Of a stretch of DNA of 64,000 bases, positions 34,126 to 46,958 are shown in pieces; position 1 is the stretch's first letter; each line of letters opens with the position of its first letter. The notes under the pieces were generated by a model. That model was not told the origin of the DNA, did not search any database, and worked only from the letters and a program-made list of their open reading frames with translations. The stretch is from Platynereis dumerilii (taxonomy: Eukaryota; Annelida; Polychaeta; Phyllodocida; Nereididae): contig JAPTHN010000001.1 of NCBI GenBank assembly GCA_026936325.1, positions 2,666,001-2,730,000 of the forward strand, in the 5' to 3' direction. A program made the position numbers and the translations under genes.

Positions 34126-35419
34126 ATATGACAGGCTTCAAGATCTCGGTCAGGAATTACTGCCAAACTCACCACTTTCTAGCATACACAAAATTTATTC
34201 CAATTTTAGCCTATCTTATGTAAAATTTTCTCAGGAATTCAATTTTGAAGAAATAAATGCACCCACTCTTTTATTTTGGAAGTTACACCCCTATTTGTAA
34301 AGCCCCCCTCAGTGGGGCGCGCTAGATACCCCCAGAATATTATAATATTTTTTGTAGGCCTGTGGCTTCAGTAATAAAGCTGCACTAATACCACTAATAG
34401 ATATACTTGAATTCTATGATGATCCATCAAAAAATAAGATGACTACATGGGTATGAATTTTTTGTTTAAATAACAAACATTTTGTGGTGCTAAGTCGCGG
34501 TTTCTTATATTTCGCTTAGTATTCATTTCACAGGAATAATTTTTACACCATCAATCTCAGCAGAAAATAAGCTTCATTTTGAGTACCAACAACCTATATT
34601 TCCGAGAAGTATAGCCTAAACCAAGGAATTACCGTTTTCAGAAATAAAATTCTAAATAACTTGCATTTTTTTATGGAGGCAGATATCGAAAAAATAACAC
34701 AAACTCGTTTTAATGTAAATATCTGCGCATAACGAGTTTGACTTTCAGACCTGTATGACAAAAATTGACGAAATGCAAGTTATTTAGAAAAATGACATAT
34801 TTTTTTCACACATCCAGAAGTGAAAAGCAGCGGCTTCAAGTTTTGTATGTGTGAACCTAAATACGCAAAGAAAGGACATTTTTATGTAGTCTGTTGCCTT
34901 CATCTGGTCCTTCTGGACAAATTGGTATATAATTCATGTCCATAAACATCTCACTGACATTGAAAAAATAATAATCAAATAGAAGCTTCACCCCATTTTA
35001 ATAAATTGTTTTTACTTTTGTCACTTGACTTTGTTTCAATATTCTGTTCAGAGACCCACATATATTGGTGCAAATTACTAAAACTGGATGCCATTTTAAA
35101 CTTTGGACAATAGGGAACGTCATGGTACTTTCAATAATCATGAAACTGTGATATCTATCAAGAGAGAGACAGTCAAACTTTGATGTCTGAAAAATTTGTC
35201 ACCAAAAATTAGCATTTTTCGCACGTTTTTTCACTTAAATGATAGGATAGCAACTTGAGATCATTATTAAGACAATTAAAAAGGTCACCATCAGAAAGAG
35301 CACAATTTTTTACACAAGATAGAATATATTTTAAAATCTATGATAAGTTTTTGTGGCCTCGAGAATTTTTTCACACTTGTGGCAGTAACTCCTGACTAAG
35401 ATCTTGAAGCCTGTCATAT
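34126..35419. mobile_element. 1.3-kb inverted-repeat element with a central nested hairpin
   Basis: 34126-34164 is the reverse complement of 35381-35419 with 3 mismatches in 39, and weaker inverted similarity continues inward for about 80 more bases. Near the centre, 34650-34668 and 34771-34789 are a perfect 19-bp inverted pair (TTCTAAATAACTTGCATTT), and inside it 34700-34709 pairs with 34731-34740 (CAAACTCGTT). No transposase frame is seen, so it would be non-autonomous. Known family unclear. Confidence 0.5.
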
Positions 35420-36334
35420 ATACACTCACTGCAGCTAATTCTTTCTAACTTTTGTTCAAGATACTTTTAAAAGTTTGTTATATGTGGCAACTTCAGCAAG
35501 TTCAGTGATAGGCGACGCTCTTGATAAAAGTGTGTTTATTCGCAATTTTCAAATTAGTTCATGCAATTAATGCTGAATCTGCATTAAACTCAGTTGAAGT
35601 CAAATTAAGTGCAGATTTCTCAGTTCAAACTTAAGAAATTCTGAGTCACTGATCTGTCTTTCTTTACATGTACCTGGCTTCAGGTGTGTGAACTTTATGT
35701 ATTATGCAATTAGAGTTCAAAATCTGGCTCCAAATTAAGTCATGATTAAGTGAATTATGCTCAGTACTTGTCAGTACTTGGCTGCCCACTTTCATTCATA
35801 TATATGACACATTCCATTTCTTTTGTGTGTAGTGGCGTATGTACACAAGCCATGTGGCTCTTTTTGTTGTCATTTCGAATACCAAATGTTCTTGAAATTG
35901 TACCATTTGTAATTTTAATTCTCTGGTGCCATAGGCAGCCACTCTGACAAGCACTTTTTGAATGTAATATGTGAGTGTCATTTGTGAATGTATATGCATA
36001 TGTAAGAGAGGTGATTAACTGGGAAAGGGCATAGGGCCAGGTCTGCTGTAACACATCTGTTGTAGAGGCAACCACCCACTCAGGGAGTCAGAATTTGCTT
36101 GCCCGCGTCACCATGACAATGGGGACGCCATGCTGGGTTAGGTGGCAACAGTGTACATGTGGCAGAACATTGATTGTAGTGCCACTGAAGTTGATAAGTC
36201 TGAGAGTCTCAGACACTAGAATTCAGTAAATACTCACTTTTCAGTATTCGTCACTTTTTCTTTTCTTATCTCCCTCTTTGGGTGTGGACTGTTGAGCGGA
36301 TTCTTGTCCCCTACTCTTTGTGTTTGCTAGATCT

Positions 36335-36530
36335 TGGATCTGGTTCAGCGGTTAAGCGCTGGAAAGCTGACACTGGATTGCGGAACCCGGGTTCGATTCC
36401 CGGTTCACGGAAACCCGTGTTACACAGATGTTTCATCCGGTGCCAAAAGTGCATCTCCCCTCATGGTGATGGTCCCTGACTGTCCTCTTTAGCCTTGGCA
36501 GTGCATAAATACAGGACGTAAAGCCTTATT
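36335..36530 (+). mobile_element. SINE with a different tRNA head but the family A tail
   Basis: The head contains GGTTCAGCGGTTAAGCGC (A-box region) and GGGTTCGATTCCCGG (perfect B box). The 3' end TGCATAAATACAGGACGTAA is the same as in family A, but the head and much of the body differ. Flanks carry an imperfect direct repeat (ACTCTTTGTGTT and ACCCTTTGTATT). Confidence 0.75.
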
Positions 36531-36848
36531 ATAAAGCCTTATTACCCAACCCTTTGTATTGTCATTTTCTTTAATCTTCATAGTAGTCCAAAAAGGTCAG
36601 TCTTCTTGCTGAAGAGATTCTTCTAATCTCAAAAGGCTGAGGATTACTTCTTTTTTTTCACTTTTCTGGTCATTGGCACAGATGGGTGGCTGGAACAATG
36701 GTTGGAGGTGACATTTTTGTCTGCAAACTATGTTTCTGAACCAAAGCTGAAATGTCACAGTAACCCTGTGGTGAAGCTACCATTGACACACATCTGGTGA
36801 CTTCTTAATCTGCTGTCTTGACAGTCTTGGACATCTTATATTCGCGCA

Positions 36849-36873
36849 GCGAAACGGCCGAAGGCCGTTTCGC
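36849..36873. repeat. Perfect 11-bp GC-rich hairpin
   Basis: GCGAAACGGCC, a GAA loop, then GGCCGTTTCGC. The surrounding GCGAAGCGAAAC words extend a CpG-rich island in AT-rich DNA. Confidence 0.85.
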
Positions 36874-36889
36874 GAAGCGAAACTTAGCA

Positions 36890-37390
36890 CAAGAAAGGTT
36901 TCAAAAATTTGTGCAGTGATGGTCTCAACATCAATGGTCGACAGCAGGAAATTAGGTCAAGTGGGACCAGCTTCTTATCAATGATTTAGTTTTGAATTTA
37001 ACAAAACATGACATATTCATATTCAAAAGTGTCTTAAAAATTCAATATTCTCCATTAATATTCCCTGTATCTATAATTTTTATGGAATAGTTAATTATAA
37101 GCCTTTACAAGCTAAATTAAATGATTAACATGTAATGCATTTCTTTTCAAAATAGACAACAAGAACGCATTACAAAATTAAAGTTACATAATCTTTGTCA
37201 ACTGATGATTATGTAACAGTGAGCAATTAATCTACATGAAGATCATGTTATTGTTTTTGTTATCACTATTATGTAATATCAACAATCTAGCATAGACTTA
37301 AATTTGGCAGCTTTCAGTATTGTCTTCCTTTTTACTATTTAGCTGATTATCTATCAATTCTATTTATCCTTAATCCTATTTATTTGCCAT
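36890..37390. other. Unannotated AT-rich DNA
   Basis: No gene recognised. Confidence 0.5.
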
Positions 37391-37391
37391 C

Positions 37392-37443
<52 letters not shown>

Positions 37444-37444
37444 T
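37391..37444 (+). repeat. (ATCT)n microsatellite
   Basis: About 13 perfect units. Confidence 0.95.
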
Positions 37445-38392
37445 TTTGATCTATTTTATCTTTCTTATAGTTTCTAGTATAAATTTATCCTTTTTTTTCT
37501 CTAATTCCGTCTTTCAATTTCTTTGAAACAGTAACATAACTGCCTTTCATACATTGAATATTAAATGTAATGAAAGTCATGGTGAAACCATAAATCCTAA
37601 AAAAACTTTTTAAGTGCTGCGCGAATTTCATGGCCGTGCCATTTACATATTAGTTATCAATGCATTTGGGTGTGACATTTTACAAAATTTTGCTTTCTTT
37701 AGGTTATGATCTAGGACTCTCTTTTTGTTGATGTCTGCATTTGAAGCTGTATTTCCTTAATATTGGAATGTCCTTGTCATTGCGAGAATTTTTTTTTCTT
37801 TTGAATTGACTGATATTTGACTCATCGTTTGGACGAAACTGCACAATTATCAGAACACATTTTGTCTGGTAATTCTCCAAAGATTAGTGGTTCCAATACT
37901 TCCTTCGGTTGTACATGGTTTTGACACAGGCATAAACAATATATGTTCCATGTGTGGTGTTGCGGTCCAGTGCCACCTCTCTGATGCCTATTACTATTAG
38001 AAAAGGTATGACAGCTTGCCTGACCATTCCACATCGAACTGGTACGTTGTCACTGTAGCAGACGACACAGGTATCTGTAAAATGCAGTCAGAAGATAGTG
38101 AGAGCGGACCATACAGATGAACCTCCCCCTCTCATCCTCTTATAAAATTCACAATTTGAGAGACAATACTGAGCAATAAACTGTAACACATTAAGAAATC
38201 TTTATTCATAATATCATGGGCCTAGCTGTGAACTGACAACAATGCTGTGAACTGATAACAAAGCTTGTCACTTGATAGATATCAATTCACCCCCCCCCCT
38301 TCAATAATGTTCCCAGCAATCACAGAGAATGAGAATCACTTTAAAAGTCATGTTTCGTTTGGCTGTCTGTTTGAGGTTATCAGAGTTTTAAA

Positions 38393-38421
38393 TCTATCCA
38401 TCTAACTATCTAACTATCTAA

Positions 38422-38459
<38 letters not shown>

Positions 38460-38522
38460 CGCTGTCTATCTGCCTATCTAGCTGTCTATCTATGAGAAAT
38501 CTATAATCTATCTATCTATCTT
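38393..38522 (+). repeat. Compound ATCT/AACT microsatellite
   Basis: TAACTATC units change to TATC units and then to CTGTCTAT units. Confidence 0.93.
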
Positions 38523-39654
38523 TCTAATGTTTTATGGAAGTTTATTTCTTCAACTATTTCAAATATTTCTTAACATATAAAAGCTTAACCTTATCGTGCC
38601 ATAAAAAGGGTAAAGTTTGCATTAATGGAAAATGTGGGAATACACATTGATAAAACGAAAACATTACAAAGAGGCCTGCAAATTTGATTCTGTACAGATG
38701 CGATCTGAACTTGTCAAATGTGGTGCAAGTCAGTCACTGTTAATTGGTAACCTGTAGAGTAGAGACACAGCCAATCAGATTTAAGGTGCATGGCTGACTG
38801 ATTTCATATTTCAATATTTTTAACAGTTTAAATTTTTTACAATCTTGTTTCGCCAGCTTTATAACAACAAACAGAATCAATTGACTGACTTGTCACCTTG
38901 TTAGCTCTTGTTCTTTGGTCCGTCTGAACTGAAATTTACTAATATCTATGAATTTCTTATTTGTCCTGACATGCATGAATGCCCTCACTTCGATTTTTAT
39001 ATCTCTTCTGTACACTTCCACATCCATTAATTCAGGTTGAAATTTGCACACAACAATCAACTTTTTGTTCTTCACATTTTTGGGGGAAATTACTATTTAA
39101 GATATAGCAATTAATTTGACATGTTTTTATTATTGTTGGTGTGGATATCACACCAATTGCACTTCCGTCCAGTTCAGTGTGGAACTCTGATTTTAGATTG
39201 ATTTTTCCTTAATTTTGTTATTTAAAACAACTGTCAACACTTCCAGGTATGTTTGAAATCTAGCAAATGCACCAAAGAAAGTTATGGAGCCGAAATTTGG
39301 GCTTCTCTTTTGTGATAATTATGATTTTAAAGCAATTGTACTACTGACTCAGCACATGTTCGTCTGCTTAAAAGCTTGAGCTGTCATACCTTGTATAGAT
39401 AATAAGAGAGTGGACTGGAATGGCAGTCAAAGCTCGCATGAATCATGTTGTTTAGGCCTGTGGTTTTGACAAGTGCATAATCATTCAGCATCCTCAACGG
39501 GCTCTTCATTTAAGCAGCACTGTAATGAGGAGGTTGATGAGGGCTGACATACAATGGTCAAATATTACACATGCATGTGCCATTCATTTTCTCAACATAT
39601 CTGTGCTCAAATCTGAAGTTATAAAGCAGTCAAAAACACTGCATGTGTAAGCCA

Positions 39655-40045
39655 GGGCTTTCAAGTCAGGGAATGAGTGAACCAACTGGGACTCCCAACT
39701 CCTTTGGCTTTCTGAAAAATGACTCTGACTCTTGAGTCCTTGGGTCTCATGATTTACGACTCCGACATCCAACTCCAGTTATTGGCATTGTTGCGCAACA
39801 CACAAATATTACATGGTTAACAGGGGAGAAAAATTAATTCAACAAAGTTTTCATAGGATTCTGTATATGAACACTTGCTCAGGAAATTTAATGTAAAATT
39901 TGGGATTCATTTAATATTTTTGTAACTGTTTTGGCAAATTATATCAATTATTTTCAGGAGTAGGGGTCACCTATTTAATTTTTGATTCTGACTCTGAAAA
40001 TCAAAGTTCGACTCCGTCTCTTACTCCACTCAAAAACCTCCAACT
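39655..40045 (+). repeat. Dispersed element rich in GACTCC words, copy 2
   Basis: Diverged copy of the element at 848-1155 in the same orientation. It keeps the outer word clusters and the CACCTATTT block but has a centre about 80-90 bases longer. It looks older, since many GACTCC words are degraded. Confidence 0.6.
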
Positions 40046-40751
40046 ACCTGGTGTAAACAAGCTGCAGAACACCGGAGAACACACATTAGGGGCACGATTC
40101 AACGACATGATTCAACTACATGATCAGAATGCTGAGAATTTTTCTTCTCTGTTGTAGAAACCAGGGACATGGGTTGATAGCATGCTCAGCCATGATGCTG
40201 GGAGGATGTCAGAGTGAAACCACTGGCCATGTTTTGAAACAATGTTATGGAGCATGTTTTGCTACATTCTGATCATGAGATTTTGCTGATCTCATCCCTC
40301 CAGCCTCCCCCATGTTAATACATTGTACACATTCTGCCCAAATGTTGGATCATTTTCACTGAAATACATGTTGTTTCTATGTAGGAATTTTATCTTGTAG
40401 GATTTGTTGGGTGGATTTTTACATGCAGGGGTTTTTCGTGTAAATTCTGTAGGATTTTTCCCCCTCTAGGATCTGCGAGGGTTTTTACCTAAAAAGATCA
40501 GCGAACCAAGTTCGAAGAAGGTATTTTGACCGCTTCGGTTAAATGTTGCACAGATTTGTCTGTATTGCAAGTAAAAGGGGAAAAAAGTTTTTTTTTACTG
40601 CCTGTGTCTCCTGTAATTTTATGGTGCAGTAGTTTGAAATCACCTTCCACAAATTATATACATTGTATATGTGCAAGGTGCATTATCGGAGTGATAAAAA
40701 CAAACATGTAAGCAACAACTAATGAGATGTATGATATTTGTTTTTACTCTG

Positions 40752-40975
40752 CAAGAACTCTAAGAGCAGGATTCAAACCTGGATTCCTAGCACAGGAGGG
40801 AAGTGTGTTATCCATTACACCAAAGAGTTCTGTCGTTGGTCTGACGGAAACTCCCTGCCGCCAACCGCGAACCACTACATTCTCTCCTCCTTAAAATGAA
40901 GTTAGACTGCAACCTGTCACTAACCTGCTGGGACACATGTCTGCTGATAACTGCCGGTCAATATGTCATTTTATT
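40752..40975 (-). mobile_element. Diverged relative of the head-body-head SINE
   Basis: On the minus strand it has GGTGTAATGGATAACACAC, a decayed B box (GGTTTGAATCCTGC) and part of the body. The first head is not recognisable. Confidence 0.55.
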
Positions 40976-41442
40976 AGCCACCACAAATGTAGTTCGATTA
41001 ACAGGTGTGGTATGAAAATTTAGTAAAATTTGAAAAAGAAAGTTGTAAAATGTAATTATTTAGATAAAATTTGCGACAAACTTGGTGCTGTACATGAAAA
41101 ATTTCTGCCGGCTTGTTGGGCTTTTGGTTAGAGCTATTTTCGTATACTTTACAAGTTTAGTAGGCGTAGCGTTATCGAATTACATGGAAGTGATCGGTTG
41201 ATTAAAGGATGGTTTTTTGTCTCTGTGGTGGTTATTTTTTTTACTGAAAGTTCATCCGTGGTTATGATATGGATTTACACAGAAATTATCTAAAATCTGA
41301 TACAAAGAGCCTAGAAGCCATGTTTACCTGCATATGAAAATCATTACATAAATCGGTTATCATATCCAGTTGTCGCGATGATAATACAATTAATCGGTAT
41401 GTTTGATGTGGAGAAACTTGTTTTATAGTCTGGTGGAATTGA

Positions 41443-41716
41443 TTTCGAATCTCGATCCTGGAGTTGTTACAATGGCGCCTGATATGTAGTGACTGGTGGA
41501 GTCATTGGCTCATGTCCCATCTTGCCTGGCTAGTCAGAGCAACACAGACACATGCGGTCAAGCTTCATTCTAAGGAGGGAAGAGTGTAGTGGTTCCCAGT
41601 TGGTGGCAGGGTGTTTCCCTCGCACCAACGAGTGACTTTTTGGTGTAATGGACAATGCTCCTGCCTCCGGGACAGGGGGAACCAGGTTTGAATCCTGCTC
41701 CTGGAGATATTGCAAT
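41443..41716 (+). mobile_element. Head-body-head SINE, copy 1
   Basis: A partial tRNA-like head end (CGAATCTCGATCCTGGAG) is followed by a body starting GTTGTTACAATGGCGCCTG, and then by a full head (GGTGTAATGGACAATGCTCC ... GGTTTGAATCCTGCTCC). The same order is found in reverse at 47.8-48.1 kb. The frames on either strand across it are not genes. Confidence 0.7.
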
Positions 41717-41719
41717 AAA

Positions 41720-43576
41720 AAACTAATATCTCAACAGCTTTTGCCAGCCTGAAAATCCACGGCGCACACGAATATGTGCTCTCTGGCGTCCAGTCATGGA
41801 AGCCATGGATGTATAAGCTTATACTTCCAAGGTGAAACAGTTCCATTTAAACATTTAATAGTCAACTGACCAACTTCGTCTCATAGAAGCTGAACTTTAT
41901 TATAATAATTTTGGGTTTTCCACAACTTCCTCTGAGTCTATTTTAATATCTTTAAAAATACGATATTTGACAATTTCTGTGAAGTTTTCATGAATGTTTT
42001 TTGGTCTTTTCTATTTTTTTCCTCTGATTTATTCTTCTATCAGCTCTGCCTTAATCATTTCTGCTGATACATGCTTATGTGACAGGTCATATGTAAACAA
42101 CAGGACTCTCATTCATTTTTGAAGGCCAATAATACATCATTTGTATCAATTTATGATGTTAGATTAGTTTGTCACTTTTGGACAACCCTAGAAAAACAAT
42201 TCTGTGCAAAGATTACTAAATAATATGTGAAGAGAAATTGAAGATGAAACCAACACACATTGTGAAAGTTTCAGTAATTTAATCCGAACAATCAGGTTAG
42301 TTGCTTCATATATATTTACTTAGTGTATATAAGTATACGAAGTTGTCTGATAAAATGTTACTGTAATTTTGTAATTGACTTTAAAAAACGATGTGTTTCC
42401 ATGCATCTTTTACAGTGTTTCTGTAAATTATACAGATTTCTGTAAGATGTTGCTGCTGTAATTTCTTCTGCTGATCAAATTACCACTGAAATACAGTAGC
42501 ATTTGCCATGTAATTGCTTCATGTACATGATTCTTTTGGTACTGCAATATAGCTCTAACGCCAGCTGTTATTACAGTGTGTGTATATAACTTTGATGACT
42601 GACCTATTTATGTTGATTGTTCATAATTTCTGACATGTTCTGCATCTGAGGGGTTGTTTTCTGTTAATGGGTGAACAAAGAGCAGCAAGTTTTATGTTGG
42701 CAAGCAAGGACAGTCCATCTGAGTAGTAGAAAACAATTCTGAAAAACTTCAGAAATTGGGTGAAAAAAAAACTGCAGTGTTTACTGCTCTCAAGCTCAGT
42801 AGTTGATGCAACTGGATAACATGTGTTGTGTAGTTCTATAGTTCAGTTGATGATCCTATTTCAATTGTACAGTATGCAAGTTTATGACTGTTTGATGCAG
42901 ATAGAGAAATTTAGGGGCATTTTTTCTTGCATGATTAATTTTCTATTACCTAATAAGAAGAAGGTTCCTACTTTTTATGTGGTTCAACTTGAAAGTTTGA
43001 GACCCTGTTCTGCTTTTTCCTGTAAAGGCTGAATTAGCCAATTAACTGGAAGAATTGATATTAAAAGTAGCAATGAGCATGCATGGAAGTAACATGAAAG
43101 GTACCAGGCATATCTATCTATGATACAAATGTATATCTTGTCCAATAACAATTGAGAAACAATCTTCCTTAATGCTCAATGCTTTTCATATGATGCTCAT
43201 AGGTAATTTGACAATTGGCATGGATGCTCAGAGGTGCTTAAAAACTTCAGGAGATGCTCAAAGACCAAGCTGCCTTGAGAAGTTGAGCTTCAGGGGCAAG
43301 GTCAGCTGCTGCAGAGTTGGCCAACAACTTGTGGCTGGGTTGCCCCTTTCTCTGATAGTGAAGATTAATGAGTGGGGACCACCTGCCAGCCCAGATACAG
43401 TCATCCCCCAGTCAAAGTCACTTCAGCTATGTGCAAACATTGCCACAGACGCAGATCTTTCGAAGTCAGGGTTCAAGTCTCAGGGAAGTTCTGCAAGTTC
43501 AGGAAAACTGGGGAACCATTGGTGATCAAGGAGGAAAAGGCCCTGAAGTACACTGTACAGACAGGGAAAGCCTGGA
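41720..43576. other. Unannotated AT-rich DNA
   Basis: No gene recognised. From about 43440 the sequence becomes rich in AGGGAA-type words that lead into the minisatellite. Confidence 0.45.
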
Positions 43577-43830
43577 AATTAACTGTGAAACAAGGGAAGT
43601 CATAGAAAGCACATGAAAACTAGGGAAAGTCATGGAAAGAACACAAAAACTAGGGAAATCATAGAAAGCACATGAAAACTAGGGAAAGTCAGAAAGCACA
43701 TGAAAACTAGGGAAAGTCATAGAAAGCACACGAAAACTAGGGAAAGTCACAGAAAGAACACGAAAACTGGGGAAAGTCAGAGAAAGTTTGAAAGCTGACG
43801 AAAACCAGAGAAAGTATATATTAGGAAACT
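43577..43830 (+). repeat. Minisatellite with AGGGAAAGTCA and CACATGAAAACT words
   Basis: Six or seven imperfect units of about 30-36 bases; weaker units with GAGAAAG words continue to about 43980. The forward frames are K/E-rich by composition and not convincing. Confidence 0.8.
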
Positions 43831-44466
43831 AGATAAAGCGAGGTGAAGCATGCAGAAGTTATTGAAAATGAGATAAATACATGAAGCTAGGGAAAACCAG
43901 AGAAAGTATTTGGAAGCCAGGGAAGCCAGAAAGCCAATAGAAGTTTGGAAAAGCCAGAGAAAGCTATAGGAAAAGTCTCCTAAAGCTGAAAAACTTGTAA
44001 TGCACCTTGTGTAATGAACTTAGAATTAGTTTAAGAACTGCTTTGAAGGTGATTGCTGTTCCCAAGTTCAGTTTAAGTTGTTTAGTCCAAAGGTGTAGAT
44101 CTGAAAAGTTGGCAGTCTGCTTCAGAAGTTCAGAATTCTTCTTTGTTGATATTGGGTGATTCTCTCAGTGGTTTGCACAGCTAGTTTATAGGATTGTGAA
44201 GAGATGGACACTTCTTGATACTTCTTTGTTTTGTTATCTGAACAGAGGGGGGCACCATGATATAGCTGTTGAGTAGGAAGATAAACAATAGAGTAGATCC
44301 CAGGAATTCTTGCCAACAGTGCCACAACACTGGCCACAATCTCATGCTGGCCTAAGTCTCATTTCTTGCCTTGCCTTGCATAGGCCTACCCGAAATAGTA
44401 AATACTGTGTGATTCCGGTAACCTTTGAAAAAGAAGTCTGTCAATGTCCAATTCCTCCAAGTTGTT

Positions 44467-44672
44467 TGGGGGGGGGCGGGTTGGTCTAGTGGTAGTATGC
44501 TGGACTGCCAATCGCTGGGTCCAGAGTTCGAATCCAGCTCTTGCTTGGTCCCCTGGGCCTATGTTGGACGGCAGTTTCAAGCATCCTTTGCCTCATTGCC
44601 GTATCCTCCTCCTGTCCTAATTAGCCTACCAAGTGCATAAATACAGGACGTAAAGCCCCAATCATCCATCCA
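44467..44672 (+). mobile_element. SINE family A copy with 14-bp target duplication
   Basis: The head (GGTCTAGTGGTAGTATGC), B box (GAGTTCGAATCC), body and tail match the other family A copies. TCCTCCAAGTTGTT flanks it at 44453-44466 and 44673-44686. The low divergence and intact duplication suggest a recent insertion. Confidence 0.88.
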
Positions 44673-45201
44673 TCCTCCAAGTTGTTATTGAATTTATAAA
44701 ATTCTACAGTGGCAGCATCTTATAGTGCAAAGAAGTTCTCATGACTATATTTCCACCTTGTAATTACATATCTTAAATTCAAACACAAGCTCACCATGGG
44801 TGACACTTTTTTCAGCAATTGTGACACTTCAAGCATACTGGTGTGATGTACATCTTCCTCTATTTTTCAGCATTTTGACAATATTTTCATGATGCTAATA
44901 GTGATCTCAAAGACCTGCCAATCAAACAGATTAGGAATCTAACAACCATGCCTGCAGCTTCTGCATGTTGTACATTTCAACTGACCACGATGATGTTGTA
45001 CAGGGTAGTTGTCTATTACACGTCATCAATGGCTGATCCACCTCTGATAGGCAGGATTCCTGCAATGGCTAAAATTCTTGAGTCCGTTTCATCATTAGCC
45101 ATGTTGCCCCACTGTGAGCTCTTCATTTATGATCAAACGATCTCTTGACATGGGGTTATTTCACTGCCACTCCATGGGCCCTCTACTACATGGGTATTTT
45201 G

Positions 45202-45350
45202 GGCGGATCCAGGGTGATTTGAAAGTGTGGGGGGGGGGTAGTAATATTAAACATACGAAACTATTAGAATCAATGGAGCTGGTTTTTGTTTTTGTTTGCA
45301 AATTGCCAATACCTGTGACCACCCCCCCCTCCCAACTCAGCTGGATCCGC
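45202..45350. mobile_element. Fold-back element with GGCGGATCCAG ends, copy 2
   Basis: GGCGGATCCAGG on the left pairs with CTGGATCCGC on the right, and a G-run pairs with a C-run just inside. Another right end (CCTGGATCCGCCTATGG) at 45504-45520 indicates a second, partial copy next to it. Confidence 0.55.
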
Positions 45351-46849
45351 AAATGGATTAACTAATATAATTACACTTAAACCATTCGTGTCGGCTTCTT
45401 TTTTAATTTGTTTTTTTTTTTGCCAAATACATGTAGCTGTGTGTAAAGATTGATATGAAGCAGACGCGGGGATAACCCCTGTAAGGTTGTGACCCCCCCC
45501 CTTCCTGGATCCGCCTATGGATTGACTATGTACAAGATACGTGGCTCCTCTTGCCCTGTTGACCCCCGGGGAATGCTGTCACCTCATTTGCTACATGGCT
45601 AACTTCTTGCTGCTGGCTTTTTGCTTTGAGACTGGTTTGAACCAGTGTGCTATTCCTTTCATCTAATTTAATTAGGCTATAGGTGTCATAGGTATTGCCC
45701 TTTGCTGTACATGGCACATATACTACATACATACACTTAATTAGCTACTTACAAGGGACTTGGGGTATCAACCAATATCAGGTGATATACACCTCCAGTC
45801 ATACAGGGTATTAACTGGTCTTGTGAATTTTGGAATTAAAACTATTTAGCTAGTCATAAAGTTCTTTATTGTTTCAGGTATTAATCTGTCTATGACGTGT
45901 GTAGTAAAATATACAGATCTAAGGTTTCGTGGCATATGCCAATGAAATAGTGTTACTGAAATACTATAATTGGTACTAATTAATTCCAAATTGTTTGAAG
46001 TTGCGGGTCTTGTGGCAAGTTGGATGGCCATGTTGTTGGATTAATATTTTGACATTAACCTTATTATGGTATACAGAAAAGGTAAGAGAGTATATCTTCC
46101 GTAACTTATATATGGTGTTTGTTCTCATATCAGCTTTCTGTTTAACTTTGAAGTGATTCGTGTGGAATTTATTAAATATAATTTTGACATATATGGATAT
46201 TGTACATTGTTGGTAAAACATCACTCTGGTTTTACAAAAAAAAATTTTGCCATTTGGATTGAGACAATTTCAGCCAAATCTGTAGTTGAGGGGACTTTCC
46301 ATTAAGGGACTTATTGATCAGCCAAATAAGTAGAGCTGCTAGATTTGTGCAGCTCTTAGCTTTTTGTTGCACAGACTTTGACCATTCCTGCACATTCTGA
46401 AAGCCCACCACTGCTGTATGGTTTCTGCTCATGCAACTCTGATTTGAAGCAATAGAGGTAACTAAGCGACAATACTGCACCTTCAACAATTACTCTTACT
46501 CCCCATACAACCATGGTCAAGGGTATATACCTTTGCATTCACCATAAAATGCCTAAAGCATATCTCTGCCTGCCTATGCTACCATACTTTCAAGAGTCTT
46601 GAGGTTGAACTGTGAGCATTTTCCAGGCAGTTATGCCCTGGGCAAAAAGTGCAATCATGCTCATGACTAACTGTGCTATGTGCCATCAAAGAAGAGCCGA
46701 TTTGACTATATACTGTCACTGTTTAATTGATACATATCTATATGGGGTAGGGCATGGTATGTGCAAAATAAAATTATATTTTTAAGATTCTTTCAAAATG
46801 TCTTTTTTTCTGCAAATTGTCAAATTTCATGATGGACTCAGATTGCTGG

Positions 46850-46958
46850 TACTGACTGACTGACTGAAGACTGACTGACTGACTGACTGAAGACTGACTG
46901 ACTGACTGACTGACTGACTGAAGACTGACTGACTGACTGACTGACTGACTGACTGACG
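46850..46958 (+). repeat. (GACT)n array with spaced GACTGAA units
   Basis: GACT units interrupted at intervals by TGAAGACT. The reverse frame reads SVSQ repeats. Confidence 0.93.

Noticed and set aside
45877-46078. A possible exon between a TTGTTTCAG acceptor and an AAG|GTAAGA donor
   Set aside because: All frames contain stops and the acceptor tract is short; evidence is weaker than for the two exon candidates listed.
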